Part shown: positions 24,008 to 34,477 of the stretch, piece by piece
Position numbering within the stretch: position 1 is the stretch's first letter
Layout of the letters: every line of letters starts with the position of its first letter
Assembly (NCBI GenBank): GCA_003665825.1
Contig: QPFY01000010.1
Location: 1,240,001-1,304,000, forward strand
Direction: 5' to 3'
DNA from: Microbotryum silenes-acaulis
Lineage: Eukaryota; Basidiomycota; Microbotryomycetes; Microbotryales; Microbotryaceae
Length of the DNA: 64,000 nt
Program-made: the position numbers and the translations under genes
Notes under the pieces: model-generated
Databases searched by the model: none
The model's input: only the letters and a program-made list of their open reading frames with translations
Told to the model about the DNA's origin: nothing

Positions 24008-24715
24008 ATGTATACAGCTGAACTAGTTGTAATTCTCTGCGGCCTTTCTTCGGTCTCACTACATCACGTGCACCTTCCCTCTCACGCTTTATTTCCCTTC
24101 TCCCTTCATTTTCTTCCCTCATTTTCTTTCCTCTTTCGGCTAGTTCTTTGTCCGCCTTTTATCGTCCTCTCTATTCATAGTTCCTTTCGCGCTTCTCACC
24201 ACTATAAATTCACACCTGAACCAGAGTACGCGCCTCAATTTCCAGACACGTGTATCGACACTGGTCGCCGGCGACACGGCGAGGCCCCGGTACCAGGCCG
24301 CGCCCCTGTCGAAATGGTGACAGTAGGTGGTGCGACGGGGACGACGGCACGTTCCGCGGCCAGTTCCTCTCATAGTATGAAGGAAGCGGTTCGCATCGAA
24401 TGGTGTCCTAGACTAGTTTCGACTTGTGAAAGCTCACAGATGACTCGGGGCCGGGGCCGACCAGGCTCTCCGAGCCTCGTCCTCCACCTCCGCGACCCTG
24501 CCGCTCCTGGCATTCGTCACATGACCAGTCACTGCCAGATTGCTGAGTCGGCTCTTGGAATGTATTGCCACGGGAAGCCATGGCAGGGTCATTACAAGAC
24601 ACTGGTACCCAAGACACCCATGCATGATTGGGGCCCACTGCAGCCCAAGCTGGACACTGCGGCACTCGCTCAGATGGCCTCCGCCAACTCGCTCGATGCC
24701 TCGGCGCTTCGGTGA
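24008..24715 (+). CDS. Open reading frame of unknown status
   Basis: A 235-codon frame starts just after a pyrimidine-rich stretch. A TATA-like CACTATAAATTC occurs at 24201-24212 inside it, so the real product, if any, might start at the internal ATG near 24314. The sequence has one hydrophobic segment near the N-terminus (SFLFRLVLCPPFIVLSIH) and no family signature I recognise. It may be chance coding in GC-rich DNA. Confidence 0.2.
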   Translation: MYTAELVVILCGLSSVSLHHVHLPSHALFPFSLHFLPSFSFLFRLVLCPPFIVLSIHSSFRASHHYKFTPEPEYAPQFPDTCIDTGRRRHGEAPVPGRAPVEMVTVGGATGTTARSAASSSHSMKEAVRIEWCPRLVSTCESSQMTRGRGRPGSPSLVLHLRDPAAPGIRHMTSHCQIAESALGMYCHGKPWQGHYKTLVPKTPMHDWGPLQPKLDTAALAQMASANSLDASALR

Positions 24716-25027
24716 CTCAGATTTCTGCACAGCCTGCAGGGGTTGTCAAGAATCCAATCATACCTTATTGTCTCTTAATACTATTTACTTCCATGCCACT
24801 ACTTCATTCGTACTAGCTAGCTTCATCTCTCCTCAATTCGTCGTTCTGTGCCTGCCAGATCCCAGCGCCTGATTGAGTTCCGGTTGACACGTCGGATTCG
24901 GTTGAAGTCGCGCGCCCTGCGGGCGCTCGTCTCTCTTCCTTCTCCATCTATCTTCCATCCTCTATCTTGCGCTCGTTTTCAACTGCTTGAGTCGGGATCC
25001 AGTCCTCAATACTTCTAATAGGGGTGG

Positions 25028-25237
25028 CGTGTTGGCCTCCGGGAACCAAAGACCTGTGCACCCATCCATAACTCTGCACGGGGCAGGGATGGAATACTTC
25101 GGTTTTGAAAGAGCGGTATCAAGAAGGAACGCTACAGAAACATCTATGGTCGTGTGGCGTGTATCCAAGCTTACCGGTGTTCGATGGGGAAATTCTGACA
25201 CTTCTATGGGATTTGTTCCAGGCGCATGACTAACCGG
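25028..25237 (+). repeat. Dispersed repeat, copy 2
   Basis: Second copy of the repeat at 19750-19942, same orientation. It carries about 23 extra bases (ACACTTCTATGGGATTTGTT and following) before the shared end GGCGCATGACT. The two copies enclose the FunK1-type kinase and the tRNA-like gene. Confidence 0.8.
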
Positions 25238-26243
25238 CCAAACCGGCCTCCTGTACGCCGCCAGCGCGATGAGGCCATCTCGGTCTGGCTGCCGTTTGGC
25301 CTCATACTCACACACTTATCCCAGTCGCACTTTCTCTTCGCTCCGCGTTACTGTCCGCTCATCCGCTCATATCCGCCCAGACAGCTTGCGCCCACCGTCA
25401 TCATCGATATCACATCGTCACCGTTTGGGTCTCTTTCGCTCAAGGGTTTCCCCTTGCTCCCGTCGCCCCGACACCAGCCGTTGCGCAGTCGCACTCCGCA
25501 AAGCTTTCGGTACATGGGCCCCAAGACCCGAGGGCTCGCGCGGCAGTCGCGGGGTCAGTTGATCAGCGTCTCTCTCGGTCGCTTGTCACGTCACGTCGCT
25601 GATACTATACCACCCCAAACCGCGCAAGGACGATCGCTTAGACCTCGCGATGCCTCAGGTAAGGTGAAGTCAGCCAAGTCCGTGGCGCCATCCACCCCGC
25701 AGTCCGATCGAGCTGCTCGCGTCATCACGTGCGACGACGATGCCTCGACAGCTCTCTGCGCGATGACTCGCGATCTAAATCTCAGCCTCAGGCTCGAACT
25801 CGAACTCGAACTTCATGTTCACCTCAAGTCCACGACCTAAAAGTCTACGACCTCCAGCTCCATTTCCACGGCCATCTCAAACGCACTCGCGATCGCAGCC
25901 TCACCCTCAGCCTCAGGCTCGAACTCTAGTCCAAACTAGACCTCCACGTCCCCACCCAAGTTCACAACCTCCACCTCCGTCATCACCTCAGCCTCAGCCT
26001 CAACTGCAGCTTCCATCTGTCCTGCGACTTTGCTCTCGCCCTTTTTCGACCTCGACTTCGCTTTCAAAGTCGAGCTCCGATCGCGGTTCAGACGCTCCGG
26101 CGCAGCCTCCACGGAACCCGCTGGTCCGGCGCCAAAAGTTTCCACAGCCAACTTTGAGGTGACTGGATCGGATCATACAGGTTTCCTCCTGGCCTTAAAG
26201 GAAGGGACCGCTCTTCGCTGACATTTTTCATTCTTCTTCTCGG
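25238..26243. other. Low-complexity region before the second FunK1 relic
   Basis: Between 25750 and 26130 there are imperfect CTC/CAG-rich repeats; CAGCCTCAGGCTCGAACT occurs at about 25783 and again near 25911. Two frames read as Pro/Gln/Ser/Arg-rich peptide. A start codon at 25515 (MGPKTRGLARQSRG) could be the N-terminus of the following kinase relic, but I cannot join it. Confidence 0.35.
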
Positions 26244-27457
26244 GTGTCGCAGTTTCTTGAACATGTCAACCGAAAGCCTACGGCAGACGCGGTCGTCGTT
26301 CACACCACGCCGAGGAGGCCTTCGGCCAGCAACACTGCGACCAGGAGTACGTGCAAGGGCGAGGAAGGCTGGGCCAACGAAAATTGGCCCGCGAAGGCGA
26401 TCATGCTGGTAACAGCCGAGGAGTTTGGTGATGACTTACTCGGCAGGAGCAGTACTGGTGGCACATTCCAGAATTTTGTCGAACGAGTCGAAAGGTGGCT
26501 GGAGCAAACGCCGGATGGCGAAATACAAACATGGAAGGAGGGAGTGCTCAGACATTTCCGGACAGAGGCGCGCCGCAAGCACCCCGAACACACGGAGGAC
26601 GTTGGCATCGCGGCTGCGCACGAAAATACAGATGCAATGGGTACCAACGCGGACGGCTCGACGCCGTGGGTGGAGACGTTGGCCTCAGTGGTGAGTCGAT
26701 TCGCTTGCCTTACTGAAAGGTTGCCATTACTGACGTGATAGCATCTGCGGGCTTCTGACCAGGCGGGTCCGAAAACGGGGCCGTTCAAGTACGATGACGA
26801 CACTTTCGCTCTCCCCCTGCTCCCCATGTCGACCAATACCGAGGTTCGAAAACCCGATGAATCCGTGACCCGCAAGGACAAGACCGGCCGCCTCTCCTTC
26901 GCCGACCTCGTCGCCATTTTAGAATACACCATCACCGCCCGGCTCAACAGTCTCGAAGACACACAAAAGCGCCGTCAACCGCCCAATTACAAGCTGCTCC
27001 AGCTTCTTAATAACATCAGATCTGTACTGCGCCAACATCAATCGGCGGACTTCGCTCTCGGACTCGCGATTCATCTCGACATGGCGTACGCCGTCAAGGT
27101 CGACAAGGAGGTGGTCGGGATCGTCGAGCTGAAGGACTGCTGGATGACGTAAACCTTCCCAAGATGGTTGCTCTTCTGCGCATCTTCCTAAACGTCGATT
27201 ATGACTCGTCTGGGTTTTCCAACGTGTTCAACTGCGCATACACACCAGACTCGGGTTTCAACGAGACGGCGTTCAAGCGCGTCGAGTCGCTCGGCCCAAG
27301 CACACAACAGGTCGTGCAGGGCCTTGACGAGCAGGCAACTGACTCCTTCAAGGTGTACCCTTTAAAATGCATCCCGCTGAGTGTACTCGCGCACTCTGGA
27401 TCGGGCACCTACGCAGCTTTTAAGCTGGACCCCCCCCCGTTCTCCTTCCCCAATTGA
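26244..27457 (+). pseudogene. FunK1-type kinase relic, frameshifted and truncated
   Basis: Two segments (26244-26690 and 26742 onward) join across a GTGAGT...TAG intron and read QNFVERVERWLEQTPDGEIQ, FALPLLPMSTNTEV, then FALGLAIHLDMAYAVKVD and IVELKDCW. The frame then stops at 27150 but resumes one base shifted as LPKMVALLRIFLNVDYDSSG. This parallels the CWGEGFGELASVLSVLLGLD part of the FunK1-type gene at 20.0-21.8 kb, so one base has been lost near 27143. The relic continues to GSGTYAAFKLD and is lost at a C-run (27429-27437). There is no catalytic loop downstream, so the kinase core is missing. Confidence 0.6.
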
Positions 27458-29347
27458 ACGGCTCGACATGACCCCGACCGATCGACTGTCACCGCATCCC
27501 TCGCGACGTGTCGGAGTGTGGTCGGCGGAAGATTTGCGACCATGTGAATTGAGACCGCTACTTCGCGAATGGCCGTGTCCGTCTCCTCGGCATGCTCCCG
27601 CAGTCGCCGCACGACGTCGACGCCAGCTTCACCACACCTCTACCAGCTATGGACAGTGCGGCGGTGAGGCTGTACGCGACGGATCCGCTCTTAGATTGTC
27701 TCGCTCTTGCTCCAATCTCTTCCTTTTTCTCATAGCTTATCAAATCAGACTGCACATCGCATCCACTTTGACTCGATATGCGCCATTCCTTCTTCTTCCT
27801 CTTCCCCTTTGCCTTCGTCCGTCCCGCGCTAGGTGCTGCGGAAAGGGGCCTCTCCGAAGCGACCTTGGGACTCCTGATTTTGACATTGTGTCGGTCTCAG
27901 GACTCAGTCCTCAATCGGCTCATTGATCCTCCTTTTTACTTTTTACTTTTTGTCAGTCGGAGTACTCAGGAAGAAGGACCACTCAAAGTGTTCCCCCAAG
28001 TTTGGGGACAAATCCCGACGAAATCTGCCGGCAGATCACCCACCCCCTTCCGGCCGGTCTCATCCTCAACCGAAATGTTCCGTTTCGATTTCAAGCGCAT
28101 TGAAGGCGAGCGTTGCGTATGTCTCATTCATAGGTCTATGAATTATTGCTAGTTGTTCGTAGTCACATGCAAGGCGCTGGCTAGTCCTGATCGTCAATAG
28201 GGGAGTAAGCTTGCGATCCCCGATTGCGCTAGCGCTCGATCAGTCCTTGCGGCCGACGCACATCGCCGGACCGACCTATTTAAAGCTACCTGGAACGATG
28301 GAACTGACCACTCTTTTTCTCCTTCTCCTTCCCATCATCCCCTCGAGCTGCTACAACACACACAGTGGAAATCGTCAGCGCAAGCCAGCTCCGTCAGAAG
28401 AAGACTCTCCTCCTCGATCTTAGCGGCCACCGAAAAAAAAAAAAAGCAGCTCTCTCGGCCTCGTGTCGCTGGTCAGTTGCGTGGCGGCTCGCTCTTCCCA
28501 CTGATTGCACTGCGTAAGTACGTTTCAATTATTGGAAGCTTCCTACTTCCTCGTATTGAGATTACCACTGAGAGTAATTTTCCTGGGACGAGCTACCCTT
28601 TGTCCCACTTCCTCCCCCCCCTTTCCCCGCCTTTCCCCGCTGTGTCGCAGTCATCCTAAAATCGCTCGTTGAGACAAAAGACCGCGAATTCCGTTCACTG
28701 CCGAAAAGCTTTGTGAGTGACTTTTTGAAATCTAAAACCTCTTACACCCATCATACTGACTGTGATCAAAGGCTTTGATTTCAACCAGATGATCATGAAA
28801 GAGGCTCAGACTTTTGTGCGATCTGACACCGACTGAACTAGCTCCTCTTGGGTAATAGGTAATATAGCATGATATCAGACCGTCACATCAAGTTCGCATA
28901 CATGATTTTTATCGGATATCTGTTCCAAACAGACTGAGTGCCACTGATTGGTCTGGGATTCCCCCGGTCCGGGACCGCTCTGCAGTGATTCGGGTTGAGA
29001 TTCGGGCTTGTGCGTGATTTGGCACCCCCTTTTTTTTTGGCTATGGAGAAGACGGCGATGTTCCGAACGAAGGACGACTTCTTCCTCTCCAATTACACTC
29101 TAAATTCAGATATCTTCAAAATCTACAATACATGACATTCATCTCTTCATCAACGCAGCACAGCACTATAAAAGATGACTGAAAAAAAAGAAAGCTCTAC
29201 GCTACCAAAAGGCCCAAGAAGAAGAGACGGCGAAACAAAGATGAAGGTACAAGGTGGTCTAATGTGAGGGTTCTATATAGATACGTAGGAGAGGGTGCGG
29301 ATCAACAAAGAAAAAGAAGTGGGGGTAGTAGGGAAACGGGAAAGGTT
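27458..29347. other. Intergenic, no gene supported
   Basis: About 1.9 kb after the kinase relic. It includes a TATTTAAA box at 28278-28285, followed 17 bp later by a 41-codon frame (start 28301) beginning MELTTLFLLLLPIIPSSCY, which looks like a signal peptide but has no other support. A-runs lie at 28433-28444 and a T-run at 29031-29038. Confidence 0.4.
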
Positions 29348-31673
29348 CTATGTGCGTGCGGCGAGGGCTTTATAGTAGACGATTGTGACGAACTGTCGTC
29401 GGTGTCAAAGAACAAGTGAAGCGTCAGCGAAGTCATTTCGGTAGAGATACGAGGGGGATTGAAAGTGAACGTACCTTGCGTTTATACCTCGTCGTCACAC
29501 CGACACTCAAGAAACCACCTTTGATCGGACTCGCGGCCAAGTGATTGATAACTGAATGATCCGGTTTCGGCAAGATGGAATTATCGTCGCCACTCCCCTG
29601 TGTCACGTACGCCGCATGGTTCAATGGACCCTTCTCCAATTGCGCAGGAAGACTTGGGGGAGGAACTCCAGATACAGCGGGAGGTGGAGGCAGGACGATG
29701 GGTGGGGAGTTGGGGGGAGGATTCAAGAAGGCGGACGAGTTCTCGATCGCGTCGCGTTCGGCTTCCCATTCCCCGTATTCGACGAGTTCGTATGGTATTT
29801 CGGAGGTCCATTCCGAGTCGTCGAGGCCGTCCGCTCCGGGGGCTTCGGCATCGTCTTCGTCGCCGAACGTGGGCCAGAGTGACGTCGAGTTTGTCGCCGA
29901 TACCGAAGGCTGCGTTCGAGTCGTTGGTGCGGTCGATCCGGTCCCCGAAACTTTCCACAGCTCTGTCGCGAGTTTTGAATCGGCGGCGTTGACGTGGAGG
30001 TAGTTGATCAAGTTCCCGTCGGCGTCGGTAGCGACGGGTAGGTTCTTGGACGCCTTCCACTCCTTGTCGACGATGAACTTGAGTCGGTGAGGTCCGGGAG
30101 GAAGCGAGATGAGCGCAGAAAAATCCGCAGCACTGATGAGTTGGACCCAGAGGCAAGCGAGGATCAGTAAGACGCTATCTCACATCTCCTGATCGGCGTT
30201 CAGCACTCACTTGGCCTTGCGTAGCTCAATCTTGGTCTGCCACCCCTTCGCAAACGTGCCCGTGACGTAAACCTCCGACGGACCCTGCGCAGGTCGTTTC
30301 CCGTCCGACGAAGCGGGCACCTGACCATCTTCGTCCTTCCATTTGATCAAAGTCGGAACTCCTTCGGCTCCCGCTCCGAGATCGACAGCTGCGGCGAGAA
30401 GGCTCGCGGCGATCGTTGCCGAGGGCACACTGAGCAGTGGGATCGGGATCGCGGCGACGGGTGCATTGAGGAGTCGAGGGGGAAGCAGAACGGCGGGCGA
30501 GACGATCGCCCCCGTTGGTGTGCCTTCGGGAACGGGTGTGACGACGGGGGACGCGATGACGCTCGTTCCCGAGGGAATGTCGGCTTCAGAGATGGGGAGG
30601 TGATTCGAAGGAATGGGTGGAGCCTGAACGGTGTCGGTCGGGGCTATGCTGGTGTGCATCGGTGGGGCGGTGTGAGGGGTTTGCAGTTGCGAAGCCGGGA
30701 TCGGTGCAAGAGCCGAACCGGCACCGAGGTTCGCTGTCGGTAGTCGTTCTGCAGCGTCCAAACCACCTGTCGACGGGGCCGACACAGAAGAGAGGACGGA
30801 GGAAAGTGAGTGCGGAACGATGGGGGGTTTAGCGGCACTCGTCTGCGACGAGGGTGTGTTGCCGGCGCCGTACAGTGGAGAGTCGGCGGGGGCGACTTCG
30901 CTGATGGGAGAGACGAGGACGGGCATCTGGTCCTGCGAGAGGATGACGGCCGCGGTGAGACGAGGCGAGGCCGCGAATCCGGGATGCACGGTGTCATCGG
31001 GGTCCACGAGGGTGGCAGTGATGTCCGGTGTCGGGAGATCGATCGCCTGCGGTCGAGAGGCGAGCTCGGTCGTCGGCGTCAATGTCATCGGTGATTCTGG
31101 TGGTGCCGACCTTCGAGGACCGTAGACGACATGTTCTGCTTTACCCTGCATCGCACCTCGCAATGTTCCTGACCCCAGTGGCTCGGGATCGTCGACGTCC
31201 TCGGGGGCGATGATGATGTCGCCATGGATGCGATCGTTCGTCTTTCGTCGCACGCCTCGTACGAGCGAGGGTGCTCGCGACGAGAAGGTCAGCGACGGAT
31301 CGACGTCTGACAGCTCGATGCTCTTCTTGCGGCGACCCGGTTCGGATGTCCGACCCGATCTTGTCGTGCTCGAGTCGTCATCGATCGTCGCATTCGAGGA
31401 CGAAGCCACCGAAGCTGCTGCTGCTGCTGCGGCCGAAGATGAATGCGCGACGGCATTCGCGGATGACGATGGCTCGGCATGGGCTGTTGTGGTTGCTACC
31501 GAGGTCGTCGGGGGTAAGGTGTGGGTGCGAAGACGAGGCGAAGGTGCAGCACTACTGTTGTTGCTGGATTGGGCGTGCTTCCTCCGTTCACCCCCCGTTG
31601 AAGTCGACGGGGCGCTGCCCGTCTGCGAAACACGTTGCTGCTGCTGCTGTTCTGACGAGTTGGCGTTTCCCAT
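29348..31673 (-). CDS. GAL83: SNF1/AMPK complex beta subunit
   Basis: Three exons on the minus strand (31673-30211, 30132-29475, 29392-29348) give 721 residues. The N-terminus MGNANSSE fits N-myristoylation. A long Ser/Ala/Pro/Thr-rich region (to about residue 420) contains a Gln run and an Ala run. The carbohydrate-binding module (CBM48) follows: TLIKWKDEDGQ, EVYVTGTFAKGWQTKIELRK, DFSALISLPPGPHRLKFIVD and KEWKASKNLPVATDADGNLI. The C-terminal ASC domain is IPYELVEYGEWE, PPSLPAQLEKGPLNHAAY, DNSILPKPDHSVINHLAASP, IKGGFLSVGVTTRYKRKFVT and IVYYKA. The subunit scaffolds and localises the SNF1 kinase in glucose-limitation signalling. The last exon is only 15 codons and finishes the ASC domain. Confidence 0.95.
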
Positions 31674-32695
31674 CGTTCCCAGTGTCGGGGCTGTAGTGGA
31701 TACAGTTGCTGACGAGGCGATCGTCTAGAAGTAGGGGCGAATCGAATCTCGGCCAATCGTGGTCACGGCCCTGGATCAGCGCCGGTTTCACGTGTTGCTC
31801 CTTCCTCCCGATGACGATCTCGTAGCTGCGATGACGATCTGGCTGGCGACGGCACCCGTGAAACTGAAATCGACTGCAAGACCCGATCGAGAGCGTAGAC
31901 GGGCAGCAACATGTCAGCGATAAGCTTTTGCAGCACATGCGCACGTTATCTCGTGTCTGAGAGGGTCGATCGAGGGCTTACATCCACTCGGTCGTGGGCT
32001 GGTTGAGGCGTTGGCGGCCGTTGAACGTGTTGAGCTCCCTCGATCCGATCACGTTCGACTCCGCGGCGTGTCGAGGCAGGCCTGGCCTGGACGAATCAGC
32101 GGCGATGATGTCGACTCGGAGTAATACTAGAACCGATCGGTCGGGATGGGACAGGCAGACGAAGGGTTAGGGTTGATCGTATTGAATGCCTGCGGTGTGC
32201 GGCCGGGAGTGTGGGCTTGTACGACCCAACTCGATCTGGCGGTGACGAGATCGACTTGGGGTGGGCCCAACAATGTCTAAAACAGGTCGCCAAGCACACA
32301 AATGATCACGATCGACCGTTGGAGGTGGAAACGGAAGGGAGTGACCGAGTCCCAAAAGCAAGTGACAGTCCGAAGCGAGGTTCGAGCTTAGCGGAGCCGT
32401 GAGCTTGGGCAGGCTTGGGCTTGGGCCAGCGCATGAGTAGCGCAGGGACCCAAGGCGCGCGGCTTTTTCAATTCAGTATTAGCAACTGCTGATGTCGCGC
32501 GCGTTTTTGTAATCCCGACTTTGCAGAGCGCGCTTGTACCGCGAAACGGACGCCGCGTTAGAGTTCGAGTTGGACATGACACCGCTTGCACGACGACGAC
32601 CGGACGACCGACGCGCGCTCGCGCGAGTGGGAGCCGTCTTCTTTCATTCGACACGATCGTCACCACATCTCGAAGTCACGAAGTCACGAAGGAGG
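31674..32695. promoter_or_regulatory. Divergent intergenic region SNF1-beta / DUF7137
   Basis: About 1 kb between two divergent start codons, presumed to hold both promoters. No gene or specific factor site is supported. The open frames near 31740-32660 are short and unlike known proteins. Confidence 0.45.
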
Positions 32696-33955
32696 ATGAG
32701 GACGGCGACCCTACTCTTTTACTGCTTGCTGGGAGCTGTTGCAGCACACAAAGTACCAAGTGGGGACGTCGTAGGTGCGGTGGACTCTCAGCTCATCTAC
32801 GATCGAGGCGACGTTCAACGGCACGACGTAGCACTGCCACCACCAATCTTGGTGAAAGGGACCAGTACCTCAGCCTCTTCCCCGCCGACAATAACGCCTC
32901 ATGTTTTGGGCTTCCACAAACGACAGGCTCAGACGAATGCTTCGACTACGGCTGTGATGAACACGACGACGACGACCACCACGACCACAAGTAGTGTTTC
33001 GATCCCTGCGACTGCGGCGTAAGTTTCTTGGTCTTGCGATCTCGGCGAACGGAACGGACGGACTCCGAGCGCAGGGGGGGGGGAAGAAAGGGGGACCAAG
33101 CGGGGACGAGGAGCCGTGAGAGAGGTCGGTCTCTACTGAGGATACTGATCTTGAACACCCTTGACGAATTACAGTGCTGGCGGTCTGTCGTATCTCCAAC
33201 CTGCGGCGACCGATGCGGTGTCGTACTACAAGGTCGCGAGTGGCCAACTCATCACCTTCGCTTGGACCTATACGTCGCTCTAGTCAGTCCGGTCATTGTG
33301 GGAACGATCCGGACTCGACTCGAGCGAGTTAATCTCTGACAACCGAGAATATTTTCAATGTCCTTTTTGTAGCGTCACGCCCACATCGTTGACTTTCGAA
33401 GCGAGGTGTACGGCCAATTCGTTTACGTATCCCGTTGGTCCGACCACGGGGATCCCGGCGTCGCAGACTTCGCTCGTTTGGGATCCGTACGCGTGAGTCT
33501 CATCTTGACTCCAACCCCTTGACCTCGACTGACGATTTAACGCGAAACGGATATCATTCCTTTCCCTTGTCTCGTCAGCTACGCCCAATCAGCCGGTGCG
33601 ATCCCCTTTGCGCAAGCTTCCTACACTTTACGCGTCTATGACGAACGGGGGATCAACGCCGCTGCGACGGGTGGCTACTTTAATGGCGCGCAATCGGTCG
33701 TTTATTTTGCGTTGTATTCACCCGCAGCTTATACGCCGCTTGCGAGTGGTCAGTGGCATGAAATGATTGCGGTGGGGATGACCGAGAGAATAGAGCTGAT
33801 GGAACCGGTTCTCTACTTTGGTCGGCATAGGTTGGACATGCGTCGCTTGTTCGGCGGCGAAGGTGACCAAACATCTTTCGCATCCTTTGGTGATGGCTTT
33901 GCCGGTGACGATCGCGTTGGTGTTGATAGGTGGAGCGGGGGTTTTGTATAGATGA
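32696..33955 (+). CDS. Secreted/membrane-anchored DUF7137-type protein
   Basis: Five exons (32696-33018, 33175-33282, 33373-33492, 33579-33748, 33831-33955) give 281 residues. A signal peptide MRTATLLFYCLLGAVAA is followed by a Thr/Ser-rich region (TTTTTTTTT, near 32960-32990) suited to O-glycosylation. The conserved domain reads GGLSYLQPAATDAVSYYKVA, SGQLITFAWTYTSLYVTPTS, LTFEARCTANSFTYPVG and YTLRVYDERGINAAA. It ends YTPLASGWTCVACSAA, then a transmembrane helix VMALPVTIALVLIGGAGVLY. This is the layout of a fungal surface family of unknown function (DUF7137, as I recall it). Joining exon 4 to exon 5 restores the WTCVAC motif and the helix; without splicing the C-terminus has neither. Confidence 0.8.
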
Positions 33956-34477
33956 AGCGAAGGCAGGGACGACTTTGTTCAATTTTCACGACGACGACGA
34001 CTAGTAACGATCGAGACAAATTATTGGACACTGCTGTTGACGACTCGTGTGTAACGATGTTCGATCCTTGTACGATTACGAACTGTTTTATTACATCATG
34101 ACGATCTGCACGTAATAATCATCTCACGCGCTTTGATGAATGTACACTCGGTCTCAGCGTTCGGCGGTGAAGTCAGAAAAAGCTAATGAAGCCTCAAAGA
34201 TGTTTACCAGCCAATACAAACCTGTTTGGTTTGATACGGACACGCGCGCGCGCCGGAGCCACACGCCTCCTCTCTCGACCGGCTCGATTGTTCATCACCG
34301 TCACGTTCCCCACTCGTTCTTGATCCAAGTGCTCGACTTGCTCGGCATCTCCTCGTTGGTTTCCTTGTCCGACACGCTAGAACGGACGGCGCGACTTGTC
34401 GTATACCTTGACGTGACAGGCCGAGCTTGAGCGACACCTTCCTCACCCCGTCCCAGCAGAAGGAAAGCGGCTATACC
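33956..34477. other. Intergenic region upstream of SEC21
   Basis: About 520 bp between two genes on the same strand. The left part is AT-richer and probably ends the upstream transcript. The right part is presumed to be the SEC21 promoter. No gene is supported. Confidence 0.45.
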
